Positions 27,601-36,531 are shown, counted from the stretch's first letter. The stretch: 64,000 nucleotides of DNA from Colwellia psychrerythraea (GCF_000764225.1 NZ_JQED01000007.1:1-64000); one strand, 5' to 3'. A program made the numbers and translations. The notes: generated by a model not told the origin, from the sequence alone.

Positions 27601-28989
27601 TTATTTAGGTTAACCACAGCGACAGATATTATTAACCGCGTTGGTTTTCATAATATTGGTAAAAACCAAACGCAAGGTTTGATTGTGATGAGTATCGATG
27701 ACGGAGAAACGCTTACTGATCTTGACCCAAATGTTGATGCATTAGTGGTTGTGGTAAATGGTACTAATAGCGAACAAACCCATACGATTGCTTCAGCAAG
27801 TGATTTTATATTACATCCTCTATTAACCGATTCTGTTGATGGCACTGTTGCTAGTGCTAGCTTTGAACAAGGTACAGGCGAAGGCCGCTTTAGCGTACCT
27901 GCGCTAACAACGGCTGTTTTTGTGAAAGTTCAGGGCGAATCCCAAGATGTTGGCCTTTCTGCTTATGCAACCGCAGGCGCACCTGATGTGGTGCCTTATG
28001 GTGATACCCTAGCTTACGTTCGTGGCGAAATGAACGACTGGAGTGCTGATGATGCCTTTAGCTATGTTGGCGATGGTGTTTACCAAGCTAAAGTTACTCT
28101 TGCAGCAGGTTCTTATGGCTTTAAGGTGGCAGATTTTGATTGGTCATCAAACATTAACTTAGGGGCACCAAGCTCTGGTGGTGAAGTATTAGAAGATCAA
28201 AGTTTTAGTCTATTAGCTGGTAGCAATGATAATTTAAGCATAACTATTGCACTTGACGGCGTTTATATCTTTACTCTTGATGCGTCTAATACTGACGCTC
28301 CTACTTTACTGGTAAAAAATGAAGAGCCATTTATTGGCACGCCTGTCTTTATTCGTGGCGACATGAATGGTTGGAGTGAAGATAACGAATTAATTTATAT
28401 AGGTAACGGTAAGTATCAAACGACTATTACTCTGAGTGCTTCTACGCCTAACTTTAAAGTCGCCTCTGCAGATTGGTCTACGGTAAATATGGGGGCACCT
28501 GCTGATGATATGGAAATAACTGAAGGGGAAGAGCAATTATTATTATCAGGCAGTAGTGATAACTTCAGTATGAACTTTGCTGTTGATGGCGATTACACCT
28601 TTATTTTCGACGCTTCTAATTTAGCTGAGGCAACATTAACTATTTATTCAGCTGAAATGTTTGGTGCTACAGCGGTATTTGTTCGTGGCGACATGAATAG
28701 TTGGGGTGAAGTTGATCAACTTAGTTATGCTGGCGCAAGTAGTTATTCAGTGGAATTAAACCTCACTGCTGGTGATTACGGTTTTAAAATTGCTTCGGGT
28801 GATTGGTCAACATTCAATTTAGGTGCCCCAGCGGATACTAGTGTTGTTACACTTGATGCTCCATTGACATTAGTACAAGGCTCGCAAGATAATTTGAGTG
28901 TCACTATTGTCGATGATGGTGTTTATATTGTTACGGTGACAGGGCCTGATCCGACAGCTCCAACGGTAAACATTAGCAAAAAAAACTAA
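24700..28989 (+). CDS. Pullulanase-type alpha-1,6-glucosidase lipoprotein
   Basis: A 1429-aa lipoprotein (lipobox LVAC, Cys23). After a Cys/Pro-rich linker comes a pullulanase-associated carbohydrate-binding domain (about 88-200: FYNRADGEYSDYKMHNW). A CBM48-like domain spans about 345-440, and the GH13 catalytic domain about 455-1010 carries RVVLDVVYNHT, GFRFDIM (nucleophile D713), FYGEGW (acid E742) and SKHDNETLWD (D841). Three C-terminal repeats of about 110 residues start near 1105, 1215 and 1325 (VRGDMNGWS, then FKVASADWS). The enzyme hydrolyses alpha-1,6 branches in pullulan or starch at the cell surface. It follows the TonB-dependent receptor, which would import the products. Confidence 0.93.
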   Translation: MFSQKSVLRVIVLASVSMVLVACGGSESTEPGEVLLSCDVPMVSDATGSSCVAPEPIECPVPTVPDALNESCVVGIDPKAPAPVIFAGDNQALLFYNRADGEYSDYKMHNWNSAECDAYADDSLAPSWDNGLAHTGVDPVYGAYWLLNLKEDYNECGHFIIHKGTDDAGKEFGGGDFKMPLLQDDETYRRMNFSFSGVASIFEYPVVTLGKQALAISNFSAHWIDSNTFTWDVNFDLVTSVKLHHSATAGIGPDEANEDTITGTVVELSEIDLTDEQKAAAPLVADWPAFTGNWSIEEAKAIVKNQLVLVGYNAEGLAVAATNVQADLVLDDLYTKGEMDADEAALGVVYDNGAVNVSVWSPTAQQLKLNVYNAAKEMVSSHDMTEDSMTGVWSYTGDASLDRQFYRFALTIYHPQNKAIEEIESTDPYSLSLSTNGEYSQFVNLADEDLLPEGWDGHPVATIENYEDAVIYEGHIRDFSAHDESTSVNNRGKFLAFTEVDSAPMQHLQKLVANGLTHFHMLPANDIATIDEDADKIIDLDSTVLALCKVNFKAPPCYQNIDDQTLRAVFESYSSFSNDAAKLTEAMRDTDSFNWGYDPKHFNVPDGIYASNPDGVSRIKEMRAMIKSLHDIGLRVVLDVVYNHTNSSGLWDNSVLDKFVPGYYHSRDITTGAVQNSTCCSDTALEHRMMDKLMVDSLKQWTEQYQFDGFRFDIMSQGSKAQMLAARDAVQAIDPDNHFYGEGWYKDSRGFERADQENMAGTEIATYNDRIRDGIRNATLFNNESDSDFPFEQQDIVKFGMAGTLTDYVLKNFKGADVKGSASGMYAKDPADIVNYVSKHDNETLWDILQVKLSPEMNNNERVRAQNISQSIVLLSQGIPFLQMGGDFLRSKSLDRNTYDAGDWYNLVDFTFELNNWNKGLPLDKGGRNDDDLVSLASSSSSTVSMTDIVFASNVFNEFLSIRTSSPLFRLTTATDIINRVGFHNIGKNQTQGLIVMSIDDGETLTDLDPNVDALVVVVNGTNSEQTHTIASASDFILHPLLTDSVDGTVASASFEQGTGEGRFSVPALTTAVFVKVQGESQDVGLSAYATAGAPDVVPYGDTLAYVRGEMNDWSADDAFSYVGDGVYQAKVTLAAGSYGFKVADFDWSSNINLGAPSSGGEVLEDQSFSLLAGSNDNLSITIALDGVYIFTLDASNTDAPTLLVKNEEPFIGTPVFIRGDMNGWSEDNELIYIGNGKYQTTITLSASTPNFKVASADWSTVNMGAPADDMEITEGEEQLLLSGSSDNFSMNFAVDGDYTFIFDASNLAEATLTIYSAEMFGATAVFVRGDMNSWGEVDQLSYAGASSYSVELNLTAGDYGFKIASGDWSTFNLGAPADTSVVTLDAPLTLVQGSQDNLSVTIVDDGVYIVTVTGPDPTAPTVNISKKN

Positions 28990-29004
28990 TGGCTAGGGTA
29001 ACTT

Positions 29005-29038
29005 AATATTAGTGGTATAAAGCATTACCACTAATATT
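29005..29038. terminator. Perfect hairpin after the pullulanase gene
   Basis: AATATTAGTGGTA (29005-29017) pairs perfectly with TACCACTAATATT (29026-29038). There is no U-tract, so it may protect the mRNA 3' end or act with the terminator that follows. Confidence 0.5.
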
Positions 29039-29050
29039 ATTAACACAGTT

Positions 29051-29081
29051 AAAAGCTCTCTACTGGTTAGAGAGCTTTTTT
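29051..29081 (+). terminator. Terminator of the alpha-glucan locus
   Basis: AAAAGCTCTCTA (29051-29062) pairs perfectly with TAGAGAGCTTTT (29068-29079), with a 5-nt loop and a T-tract. Confidence 0.9.
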
Positions 29082-29253
29082 ATTGATACAAAACTCTGTA
29101 TACCAATACTTACTATTAGTGATGAACTAAAAATGGGGGCTAAAGTTAAATAAGGATAACCGGGCATCAATTAGAGTTAATGCTCAGTAATTAGCAGAAA
29201 GTATTGCTATAATAAGGCTTACAATTATTGATGTTCATTTTTTAAGGTTTTTT

Positions 29254-29631
29254 ATGCGCTTTCTTTCCCGTCGTCTTGTTATGCCAAACGATTTAAATTA
29301 CGCAAACTCTCTATTTGGTGGTCGCGCACTCGAATGGATTGACGAAGAGGCAGCTATTTATGCTATCTGTCAATTAGAGACCAACTGTTTGGTGACAAAA
29401 CATATAGGTGCAATTAGTTTTGAGTCAGCTGCAATGCAAGGTGATGTTGTTGAATTTGGCTTAGAAACTAAAGAAGTTGGTCGTACTTCTATCACAGTGA
29501 CCTGTTTAGTACGTAATAAAGCGACTAAAAAAACCATTTGTTTAGCAGATGACATTGTTTTTGTAAAAGTTGATGCAGAAACTCGTTTACCTATACCACA
29601 CGGTAAGACACTAGAATCACTAGATCAGTAG
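29254..29631 (+). CDS. Hotdog-fold acyl-CoA thioesterase
   Basis: A 125-aa member of the YciA/BFIT-like acyl-CoA thioesterase family. MPNDLNYANSLFGGRALEWIDEEAA (about 10-34) is the hotdog active-site region with the conserved N/G-rich loop and acidic pair. VEFGLETKEVGRTSITV (about 69-85) is the second family block. It probably hydrolyses acyl-CoA esters in the cytoplasm. TTAAGG precedes the ATG. It appears monocistronic. Confidence 0.9.
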   Translation: MRFLSRRLVMPNDLNYANSLFGGRALEWIDEEAAIYAICQLETNCLVTKHIGAISFESAAMQGDVVEFGLETKEVGRTSITVTCLVRNKATKKTICLADDIVFVKVDAETRLPIPHGKTLESLDQ

Positions 29632-29744
29632 ACTTGCAAAGTATAAATACCCTAATCGGTAGTAATCGATTATATCGGACTATTGCTAAGCTTCTCGCTT
29701 AGCAATACACTATCAATATTATTTATTTACTGTCCTAAATTACT

Positions 29745-30089
29745 ATGTCTTCAGATCGCTTTGGTACTAGCGCACATTATAAACAACAAGAGCAAGGATA
29801 TCGTGACCGAGCTTTAAAATTATTTCCTTGGGTTTGTGGTCGTTGTGCACGTGAATTTGTATATTCAAATTTAAAAGAGTTAACGGTACATCATATGGAT
29901 CATGATCATACTAATAACCCTAATGATGGCAGCAATTGGGAGTTATTGTGTATTTATTGTCACGATAATGAGCATGCAAAATACACTGACCATGCGAGTT
30001 ACACAACCGAGGTAAAAGCCGGTGATACCAACCAAGATACTGCTACCTATAATCCCTTTGCCGATTTAAAATCAATGCTAAAGAAGTAA
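29745..30089 (+). CDS. yajD: YajD family HNH nuclease
   Basis: A 114-aa protein with an HNH fold. CGRCAREF and CIYCHDNEH provide two Cys pairs for zinc, and LTVHHMDHDHTNNP with NWELLC provides the HNH core. Length and arrangement match E. coli YajD, whose role in the cell is not settled. It lies between a thioesterase gene and a convergent minus-strand group. Confidence 0.9.
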   Translation: MSSDRFGTSAHYKQQEQGYRDRALKLFPWVCGRCAREFVYSNLKELTVHHMDHDHTNNPNDGSNWELLCIYCHDNEHAKYTDHASYTTEVKAGDTNQDTATYNPFADLKSMLKK

Positions 30090-30129
30090 TACCGTTAGGG
30101 CTAATCTATTGCGCACTATGCGCATTGTG

Positions 30130-30339
30130 CTATTTCAAGGCTTCTTCCTGCGTTAGATATTGTTGGTAAGTTGCTATGCCAAAAAAACGAATGGACTTTT
30201 TCTGTTTTAATTTTTTGGCAATAAGTAACTCACCACAATAGATTTTAACGACTTGCTTCTTACCATTACTGTCAGTTTCATACTCGTGAAGAGGATTGAG
30301 TCTGAGATTATCAAATTCAGTTTTCATTATGAGTTTCAT
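30130..30339 (-). CDS. Small hypothetical protein
   Basis: A 69-aa basic protein, probably soluble, with no recognised domain. The codon use is like that of its neighbours. The ATG at 30339 has a GGAG 10 nt upstream. An in-frame ATG at 30327 is an alternative start. It ends 40 nt from the convergent yajD gene and follows the PspB-like gene in the same direction, so the two may share a transcript. Confidence 0.5.
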   Translation of the reverse strand: MKLIMKTEFDNLRLNPLHEYETDSNGKKQVVKIYCGELLIAKKLKQKKSIRFFGIATYQQYLTQEEALK

Positions 30340-30394
30340 TTCATCATTACTCCGTTTTGAAGGGAAAAGTGATTCCGATAATTACTTTGCTATT

Positions 30395-30631
30395 TTATAA
30401 CTTATTGATATCTTTTTGCACTTGGTATCCCTCGTCGGTGACGATTTTTTCCAATACTTGAACGCGCTCGGTGAGTGATTCAATTTCTTTTCTCAATTCT
30501 TCATTTAGTGAGTCAGTACTATTGTTATGGCTAATCGTTTTCGCTTTAAACTCTAAATGTTTGTTATACATTTTATATAAAATCCCGAAGACGACACAGA
30601 CAATAACCACAACCATCGTTGTTCCACTCAT
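30395..30631 (-). CDS. PspB-like small membrane protein
   Basis: A 78-aa protein with one N-terminal membrane helix (TMVVVIVCVVFGILYKMY) and a charged coiled coil. Its end (ESLTERVQVLEKIVTDEGYQV) resembles the C-terminus of phage-shock protein B (R.Q.LE.ILD.E.P.W). No pspA or pspC gene is nearby, so it is called PspB-like rather than PspB. A strong ribosome-binding site (AAGGAAG) precedes the ATG. It may act in envelope stress, by inference. Confidence 0.75.
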   Translation of the reverse strand: MSGTTMVVVIVCVVFGILYKMYNKHLEFKAKTISHNNSTDSLNEELRKEIESLTERVQVLEKIVTDEGYQVQKDINKL

Positions 30632-30708
30632 TTTGACTTCCTTCTTTGTTGTTATTGATTTAGCTTTTTGACAATACTATTTTTATGCCATTGGTGTAAA
30701 TTATAGCC

Positions 30709-31977
30709 TTAATTATTTGTAGAATGATTTGTGACTAATTGTTTCTGATGCCTATGATAAAAAGCAACCACAGAAAAGAGTATCAGAATAAAAGGCAGGC
30801 TTGTTATGACAACCCAGTGCCAACCCGCATTAAATAATACCCAGCCGGCTAATAGTGAGCCGGCAGCTTGAAAACCAAATAAGATAAAGTCATTGGTTGC
30901 CTGAACGTTATGGCGCTCGCTGGCGTGATAACTTTCCGGTAATAAAGATGTTCCTGTTAAGAATAAGAAATTCCAACCAATTCCCAATAAAATAAGAGCC
31001 CACCAGTAATGCATTACCTCATGACCAGATAAAGCTATCAGAGCAACTATTGCATAGATTACTGTGCCGATGAGCATTAGCCCTTTTAATTTCAGATATT
31101 TTACTAACCAAGGGGTAAATAATGATGGAATATACATGGCGGCAATATGGCTTTGAATGACCCATTTAGTTTCTTGCAAACTGTGGCCTTGCATATGATG
31201 CATGCTAATGGGCGTTGCTGTCATTAAATAACTCATTAAGGCAAAGCCAATTGTTGCGGTACATACAGCAATTAAAAAGATGGGTTGTTTAATAATAACG
31301 CTTAATGCTCTTGGCTCTCCACTGGTTTCATTGCTTGTTAGCGGAGGATTTTTAAAGGCTAACATCATAAACATGGCACAGAGGATTAATGCTGCTAAAA
31401 AGAGAAAAGAGCCCACATAGCCATAAGGAGAGTTTAACCAGTCTTTACCCGCTACTGCGACTTCAGGCCCGAGAAATGCAGCAAAGACACCACTTAGCAT
31501 TAAAATTGACAATATTTTAGGTACATCTTCTTTATGTAAGCTACTTTCTATCGCAGCAAAGCGCAATTGTTGCGTGAAGGCTCCACCTATGCCAATTAAT
31601 AAGCTGGCAAAACAAAAGAGTGAAAACAGTGCCAGTTTTGCAGAAATTAACGCAATAATTACCGCAATTAAAGAGCAGCTTAAGCCTGTGTAAACGGCAA
31701 ACTTTCGGCCTTTATTTTTAGCCAACATAGCAGCAGGAATAGAGCCTGCAGCAACACCCAAAATCATTAAGGTTATAGGCAAGGTGGCTAGCGAAGGATC
31801 ATTGGCCATTTTACTGGATAAAATACCGCCAATAAAAACAATAATAGGCGATGCAGACATCACTAAAGGCTGAGCGATAAATAATAACCAGATGTTTCTC
31901 GGTAAGATAAAAATTCGAGAGAGAATAAAGGCTGTTATTAATAATAACGTAATAGTAATTAGGATATTCGTAAGCAT
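30709..31977 (-). CDS. MFS transporter
   Basis: A 422-aa inner-membrane protein with about 12 hydrophobic helices. AAMLAKNKGRKFAVYTG (about 82-98) is the loop 2-3 motif of the major facilitator superfamily (G...D/N..GR+). A second hydrophobic half begins near residue 215 after a central loop. The substrate is not evident. The gene probably leads a minus-strand group with the PspB-like gene, 77 nt downstream. Confidence 0.9.
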   Translation of the reverse strand: MLTNILITITLLLITAFILSRIFILPRNIWLLFIAQPLVMSASPIIVFIGGILSSKMANDPSLATLPITLMILGVAAGSIPAAMLAKNKGRKFAVYTGLSCSLIAVIIALISAKLALFSLFCFASLLIGIGGAFTQQLRFAAIESSLHKEDVPKILSILMLSGVFAAFLGPEVAVAGKDWLNSPYGYVGSFLFLAALILCAMFMMLAFKNPPLTSNETSGEPRALSVIIKQPIFLIAVCTATIGFALMSYLMTATPISMHHMQGHSLQETKWVIQSHIAAMYIPSLFTPWLVKYLKLKGLMLIGTVIYAIVALIALSGHEVMHYWWALILLGIGWNFLFLTGTSLLPESYHASERHNVQATNDFILFGFQAAGSLLAGWVLFNAGWHWVVITSLPFILILFSVVAFYHRHQKQLVTNHSTNN

Positions 31978-32045
31978 ATTCTCGTCTATTTAATTAGGAT
32001 CATGTCAACTCAGCTAGGTGTAGCAAGGTTAGTGCGGCGACCGCT

Positions 32046-32864
32046 TTAACCAGATTCCATAGCTAGAATGGCTTTTATGTTGATCGTTTCGTTATAGCGG
32101 ATCATATTAACTTGCTGCTGCTTTCTTGCAAGTACTGCCATTCTATCTGCCAGCTCATTGCCCTCTATATTCGCGTGACCTTTAACATGGCGGATAGTGA
32201 TTTTGCTGTGCATGGTTTTGTAGAGTGCATAACATTGTTGGACTAATGCTAGATTTTTAATTTCCTCACCTTTACCGCGGGTCCATCCCTTTGCTTGCCA
32301 ACCTTTTGCCCATTTTGTTATTGAGTCGATAGAATATTTAGAGTCAGATAATATGCAAATACTCTGCTCACTGTCTTTATCGATAAAGTGTTGTGCAATT
32401 TGAAAAGCAGAAAGCATGCCGCTTAACTCGGCAGTATTATTGGTGCCATTGGGCAGGTACAAACCGTAATATAAAGAAGTGACCTTGCCCGACTCGTAAA
32501 CTGCCAAGCCTGTGCCCGATTTACCTGGATTAGGAGAGCAAGCACCATCGCAATATATTTCAATATCACTTGGGCCATTTGGGCTAATCGCTGTAGCGTT
32601 AGTGCTAGTACTCTTACTTGTTTTTTTACTTGTTGCTGAGCGCGTAGAGGTAGGCGCAGAACGTGTGGAGCCTTTCTTACTTAAAGAGCGTTGCATTAAG
32701 GCTTTGGTGTAAGTTGTTGCGAAAGCTTGTTCGGCAGCGCTTTTTGATTCAAAGCCCATGAACTGGGCATCGGAGCGACCCGCAGTATGTTGTTGAACTT
32801 CTGGCCAGGTGGTAAATATACCGGTTTTAGCGCCTTTCCAGATCACATAGAATTTTTTACTCAT
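32046..32864 (-). CDS. Ribonuclease HI with N-terminal viroplasmin domain
   Basis: A 272-aa enzyme that cuts the RNA strand of RNA-DNA hybrids. Residues 1-48 form a viroplasmin/RNase H N-terminal hybrid-binding domain (KKFYVIWKGAKTGIFTTW, FMGFESKSAAEQAF). A Ser/Thr/Lys-rich linker follows (about 55-95). The RNase H fold runs from about 100 to 245 with the acidic residues in CDGACSPNPG, NNTAELSG, LSDSKYSI and HANIEGNELADR. The start at 32864 matches the domain start. An in-frame extension of 18 codons begins at 32918 but is not needed. The layout is like eukaryotic RNase H1. Confidence 0.92.
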   Translation of the reverse strand: MSKKFYVIWKGAKTGIFTTWPEVQQHTAGRSDAQFMGFESKSAAEQAFATTYTKALMQRSLSKKGSTRSAPTSTRSATSKKTSKSTSTNATAISPNGPSDIEIYCDGACSPNPGKSGTGLAVYESGKVTSLYYGLYLPNGTNNTAELSGMLSAFQIAQHFIDKDSEQSICILSDSKYSIDSITKWAKGWQAKGWTRGKGEEIKNLALVQQCYALYKTMHSKITIRHVKGHANIEGNELADRMAVLARKQQQVNMIRYNETINIKAILAMESG

Positions 32865-33152
32865 AACGTAATAGTTAACTCTTTTTTGAAAATACTTAAT
32901 GATTAGCATTATCAGCAATAAGTTAATGCTTAGCTACTAAAAAATAGGAAGAAAGTGGATTAAACCTGTCTGTGTTATCTATTTGTCGTTGATTATTTGC
33001 TGGCGCGCATGAATGGAGCTTTATTACTTCAAAATAAGTCACCACCCTAGACTCTGCCTGCAACATAGCCAAATTGATAAGTAAACTTCAGTGGCTGAAC
33101 GCACTAGTTTGTCGGTTGTTTTACTTTACGTTTTATTGAACACTAGACGGAA

Positions 33153-34499
33153 TTACTTTAATCCTTTCATCAAACGCTTATGAATTAAGCGCGTGCCAAC
33201 AAAAACAATGCCAATAACAATGGGCACAGCAAAACCACTGACTAGTTCATGATTATATTCAACACCTAAACTTGGTAATGAGGTCAGCATAGTTTCGAAT
33301 AATTGCATGCCATAATAACTGATCGCGGCAACAGACAAACCTTCAACGGTTTGTTGTAAACGCATTTGAACGTGTGCGCGGTGGTTCATTGATTTTAATA
33401 AAGTTTGGTTTTGCTCTTGTAGCACCATTTCAACGCGTGTGCGTAACAAATCACTGGCACGGGTCACTCTTTTTGATATATCTTCCAAATGACTTGATGC
33501 AGTTTGACACGTTTTAACGGCAGGAGTGATTCTCCGCATTAAGAATTCTTGCAAAGTCATATAACCGGGGATTTCTTCTTCTTTTAATTCTTCCATCCGC
33601 TGTAAAGCCACGTCGTAATAGGCATTGGTTGCAGAGAATCGGTAAGTACTCTGGCTACGATAATCTTCTACTTTTGCTGCTATTTTAGAGACTTGTGTTA
33701 ATAGCTCTCTATCACTTTTTTCAGTACCAAGCGCGATGTAAGTTGTCACTTGTTGCAGTTGGATGTCCAGTTGGTTCAGCTCGCTGTTAATTGCTTGTGC
33801 TAATGGTAAACCCAATGTTGCCATTAAGCGGTAGGTATCAAGTTGCAATAATTGTTGTGCTAAACGACCAAGCTGCGCGGGTGATAAGTCTTCTTGGTAT
33901 ATCAAAAAGCGGCCAAAACCATCTTCATGTAATTTAAATGAACTCCATACTTTCGCCTGAGAATGTACCGGAGCACTGGCAATTAATGACATGTTGTCGA
34001 AATACTGTCCAACTTTATGGGTTTTCGTTTTATCAATACATTCAGACTCAATGACCAAATGTACTGCAGCAATCACTTGACCAGGCATTTTCTCAAACCA
34101 GTTACTGGGAACATAATCAATGGCATTTTTAACAAAGGGTTGCTCAGTTAATGGTGCCTGGTGAATAAAAGTATAAGTGGAGTACTCTAAATGGCGCTCC
34201 CATCTAAGGCTGAATAAACCAAAATCTTGGTAAAAGCATGGCATTGATTTAGCTGGGGAGTTTACTTGAAACCTATTACATAGCAGTGAAATGAACTCAT
34301 GTTCTTGTTGCTTTAATTCTCCTTGGTGCTGGATAGCAATATGTGTAAGTTGAGCCGGCGATGATATTGAATGGAAAGGTCTATTATGTAATTCGTTATA
34401 AAGCTTTTCACGTAGCGGGTGAATTGCTAGATTACTCAATGAAGATAGCGGTAGCACTGCATTTTCAGATAATTCATTAGATATTAATTTATTTAACAA
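33153..34499 (-). CDS. DUF3422 family membrane protein
   Basis: A 448-aa protein. HPLREKLYNELHNRPF (about 27-42) is the family hallmark, followed by SSPAQLTHIA. The middle is helical with long amphipathic stretches, and the C-terminus has two membrane segments (about 390-405 and 420-438) ending in a basic tail. Function is unknown in the family. It may be a membrane-anchored relative of the CorA-like topology, but this is only a resemblance. It appears monocistronic. Confidence 0.9.
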   Translation of the reverse strand: MLNKLISNELSENAVLPLSSLSNLAIHPLREKLYNELHNRPFHSISSPAQLTHIAIQHQGELKQQEHEFISLLCNRFQVNSPAKSMPCFYQDFGLFSLRWERHLEYSTYTFIHQAPLTEQPFVKNAIDYVPSNWFEKMPGQVIAAVHLVIESECIDKTKTHKVGQYFDNMSLIASAPVHSQAKVWSSFKLHEDGFGRFLIYQEDLSPAQLGRLAQQLLQLDTYRLMATLGLPLAQAINSELNQLDIQLQQVTTYIALGTEKSDRELLTQVSKIAAKVEDYRSQSTYRFSATNAYYDVALQRMEELKEEEIPGYMTLQEFLMRRITPAVKTCQTASSHLEDISKRVTRASDLLRTRVEMVLQEQNQTLLKSMNHRAHVQMRLQQTVEGLSVAAISYYGMQLFETMLTSLPSLGVEYNHELVSGFAVPIVIGIVFVGTRLIHKRLMKGLK

Positions 34500-35070
34500 A
34501 GTACTACTCTCGATGCTATTTATGTTTTGTATTGACTATATATTAGTCATAATACTCGTTTAGTTATATCCCTCTTAGGGAGGATTTTAAAATGACTGCC
34601 AACTGACATAGTAAGTCATTTTTCAATAAGTAAGGGTATTTTGGCGATGAATAAACGGTATATCTAAGCAAGATGCTTCATCAATACTGCAAAATGTATT
34701 AAGGAAAATAATGAAGCGATAAACTTCATTCACTAATGAATACAGGGATATAAGCTGACGGCTGTCTAAGTTTCTCTATTGTATTCTAGGGTGTTATTTC
34801 GCTTTATGAGTATCCTAGTTAGCTGAGCGTTTTTATGTTCGCTCAGTACATTATGAGCAAATAATTTTGTGGTATTTTTCACTAGGTGAAATGGATACTA
34901 GTCAATTTACCACTGTGTTAGCGCACTTTAAGACGCCAATTTCGTAAATTCAAAGAGTATGACTTGAATTGGCAAGGTATTCGTTTCGCAATATTAATGA
35001 GTATGGCTAGCCAGATCAGCTAAAAGCTTGTTAAAATTACGCCATTATTATTAGTTACCTTAGGATTTTC
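34500..35070. other. Gene-free stretch between divergent DUF3422 and ylqF genes
   Basis: No gene was found. Two small hairpins are visible: CTGAGCG (34823-34829) with CGCTCAG (34840-34846), and TTTCAC with GTGAAA at 34877-34891. Neither has a U-tract. The stretch should hold both divergent promoters, but no strong consensus was seen. TAGGAT precedes the ylqF ATG. Confidence 0.4.
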
Positions 35071-36003
35071 ATGGCTATCAACTGGTTTCCAGGCCACATG
35101 CACAAAGCACAAAAAGAAATAAAAGAAATATTACCGCAAATCGATGTGGTCATTGAAGTGTGTGACGCGCGTTTACCCTTTAGTAGTGAAAACCCAATGA
35201 TCACTGAGATCAGAGGTGATAAGCCACTAATAAAGATCCTTAATAAAAGTGATTTAGCAGATCCCACCAGCACCAAAATTTGGTTAGATTATCTAGAGTC
35301 ACAGCACAATGTAAAAGCGATAGCCTTAACCACAGAGCAGCCGAGTGTCGCAAAAAACCTTGTTGGTTTAATTCGCAAATTAGTGCCAAATAAAGATGAA
35401 GAAGGCAAGCAAATAAATGCCATGATCATGGGAATACCCAATGTTGGTAAATCCACATTACTCAATACCTTAGTAGGTAAAGCAAAAGCTAAAGTGGGTA
35501 ATGAACCGGCAGTGACTAAAGGTCAACAACGTATTCGCTTAGAAGAAGGGCTATATCTTTTCGATACGCCGGGCATGTTATGGCCTAAAATAGCCAATGA
35601 AAATTCAGGATATCGCTTAGCTGTTTCGGGTGCGGTGAAAGATACTGCTTTTGATCATGATGATATTGCTTATTTTGCGGCAGATTATTTACTTAAAGCG
35701 TATCCAAAACGTGTTATGGAACGTTACAAGCTTGATGAGTTACCAGAGCATGAAGAAGACCTGATAGAAGCGATAGGTCGCAAGCGTAGCTGTGTTAAAA
35801 GTGGTGGTCGTGTTGATTTACATAAAGCGTCTGTTATTTTAATTAATGAGATCCGCGATAAAACCCTTGGCGCTATTTCCTTTGAGTTACCGGATATAAT
35901 CGATGAAGAAAATGCACATTTTGCTGAGATCGAAGAAAAGCGTATTGCTGCAAGAGAAGCCAAGAAAACCGCGCGTGGTCGTGGTCGTAAAAACAAACGT
36001 TAA
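35071..36003 (+). CDS. ylqF: Ribosome biogenesis GTPase YlqF/RbgA
   Basis: A 310-aa circularly permuted GTPase that assists late large-subunit assembly. The motif order is G4 (NKSDL, about 57-61) before G1 (GIPNVGKST, about 127-135), then G3 (DTPGMLWP, about 173-180), as in the YlqF/RbgA family. The N-terminus INWFPGHMHKAQKEIKE is also diagnostic. The C-terminus ends in a basic tail (KKTARGRGRKNKR) suited to rRNA binding. It appears to be followed in transcription by the HIT-protein gene. Confidence 0.95.
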   Translation: MAINWFPGHMHKAQKEIKEILPQIDVVIEVCDARLPFSSENPMITEIRGDKPLIKILNKSDLADPTSTKIWLDYLESQHNVKAIALTTEQPSVAKNLVGLIRKLVPNKDEEGKQINAMIMGIPNVGKSTLLNTLVGKAKAKVGNEPAVTKGQQRIRLEEGLYLFDTPGMLWPKIANENSGYRLAVSGAVKDTAFDHDDIAYFAADYLLKAYPKRVMERYKLDELPEHEEDLIEAIGRKRSCVKSGGRVDLHKASVILINEIRDKTLGAISFELPDIIDEENAHFAEIEEKRIAAREAKKTARGRGRKNKR

Positions 36004-36096
36004 TTAGTTTCATGGCAAGCTTTTAACGGCTGCTCTTTAACGGTAAATTATCAATAATCAATTTACAAAATATATGTTCATAACAAGGTATTTATA

Positions 36097-36531
36097 ATGA
36101 GTGAAACAACAACATTTACTTTACACCCTCAATTAGCAATAGACGGTATTGAATTGGCTGATTTTCCTTTGTGTAAATTACTGCTCTGTAATGATAGTGC
36201 TTACCCTTGGTTTATTTTGGTGCCTAAAGTTGCCGATGTTAGTGAGATATACCAGTTAGACTGGCAACAACAGCAACAATTGCTTAATGAGTCGAGCTTA
36301 TTGAGTGAGTTATTGATGCAAGTTTTTGCGGGTGACAAAATGAATGTAGCAGCCCTAGGTAATGTCGTTGAGCAACTACATGTTCATCATGTTGTGCGCT
36401 TTAAAGATGATGCACAATGGCCAAAACCAATTTGGGGGCAACAAGCTTTAACGCCATACTCTGAAAATGAAATAGCGATGCTTAAAGAAAAGCTATTACC
36501 GCAATTGGCGGTTATTTTCTCTGATAAATAA
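36097..36531 (+). CDS. HIT family protein
   Basis: A 144-aa histidine-triad protein. The nucleotide-binding part is seen in FPLCKLLLCNDSAYPWFILVP (about 24-44) and ALGNVVEQLHVHHVVRF (about 87-103). The triad-like LHVHHVVR differs slightly from the usual H-x-H-x-H-x-x spacing but is a known form in the gammaproteobacterial group. Such proteins hydrolyse or transfer nucleotide monophosphates. The exact substrate is unknown. It lies 94 nt after ylqF. Confidence 0.85.
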   Translation: MSETTTFTLHPQLAIDGIELADFPLCKLLLCNDSAYPWFILVPKVADVSEIYQLDWQQQQQLLNESSLLSELLMQVFAGDKMNVAALGNVVEQLHVHHVVRFKDDAQWPKPIWGQQALTPYSENEIAMLKEKLLPQLAVIFSDK

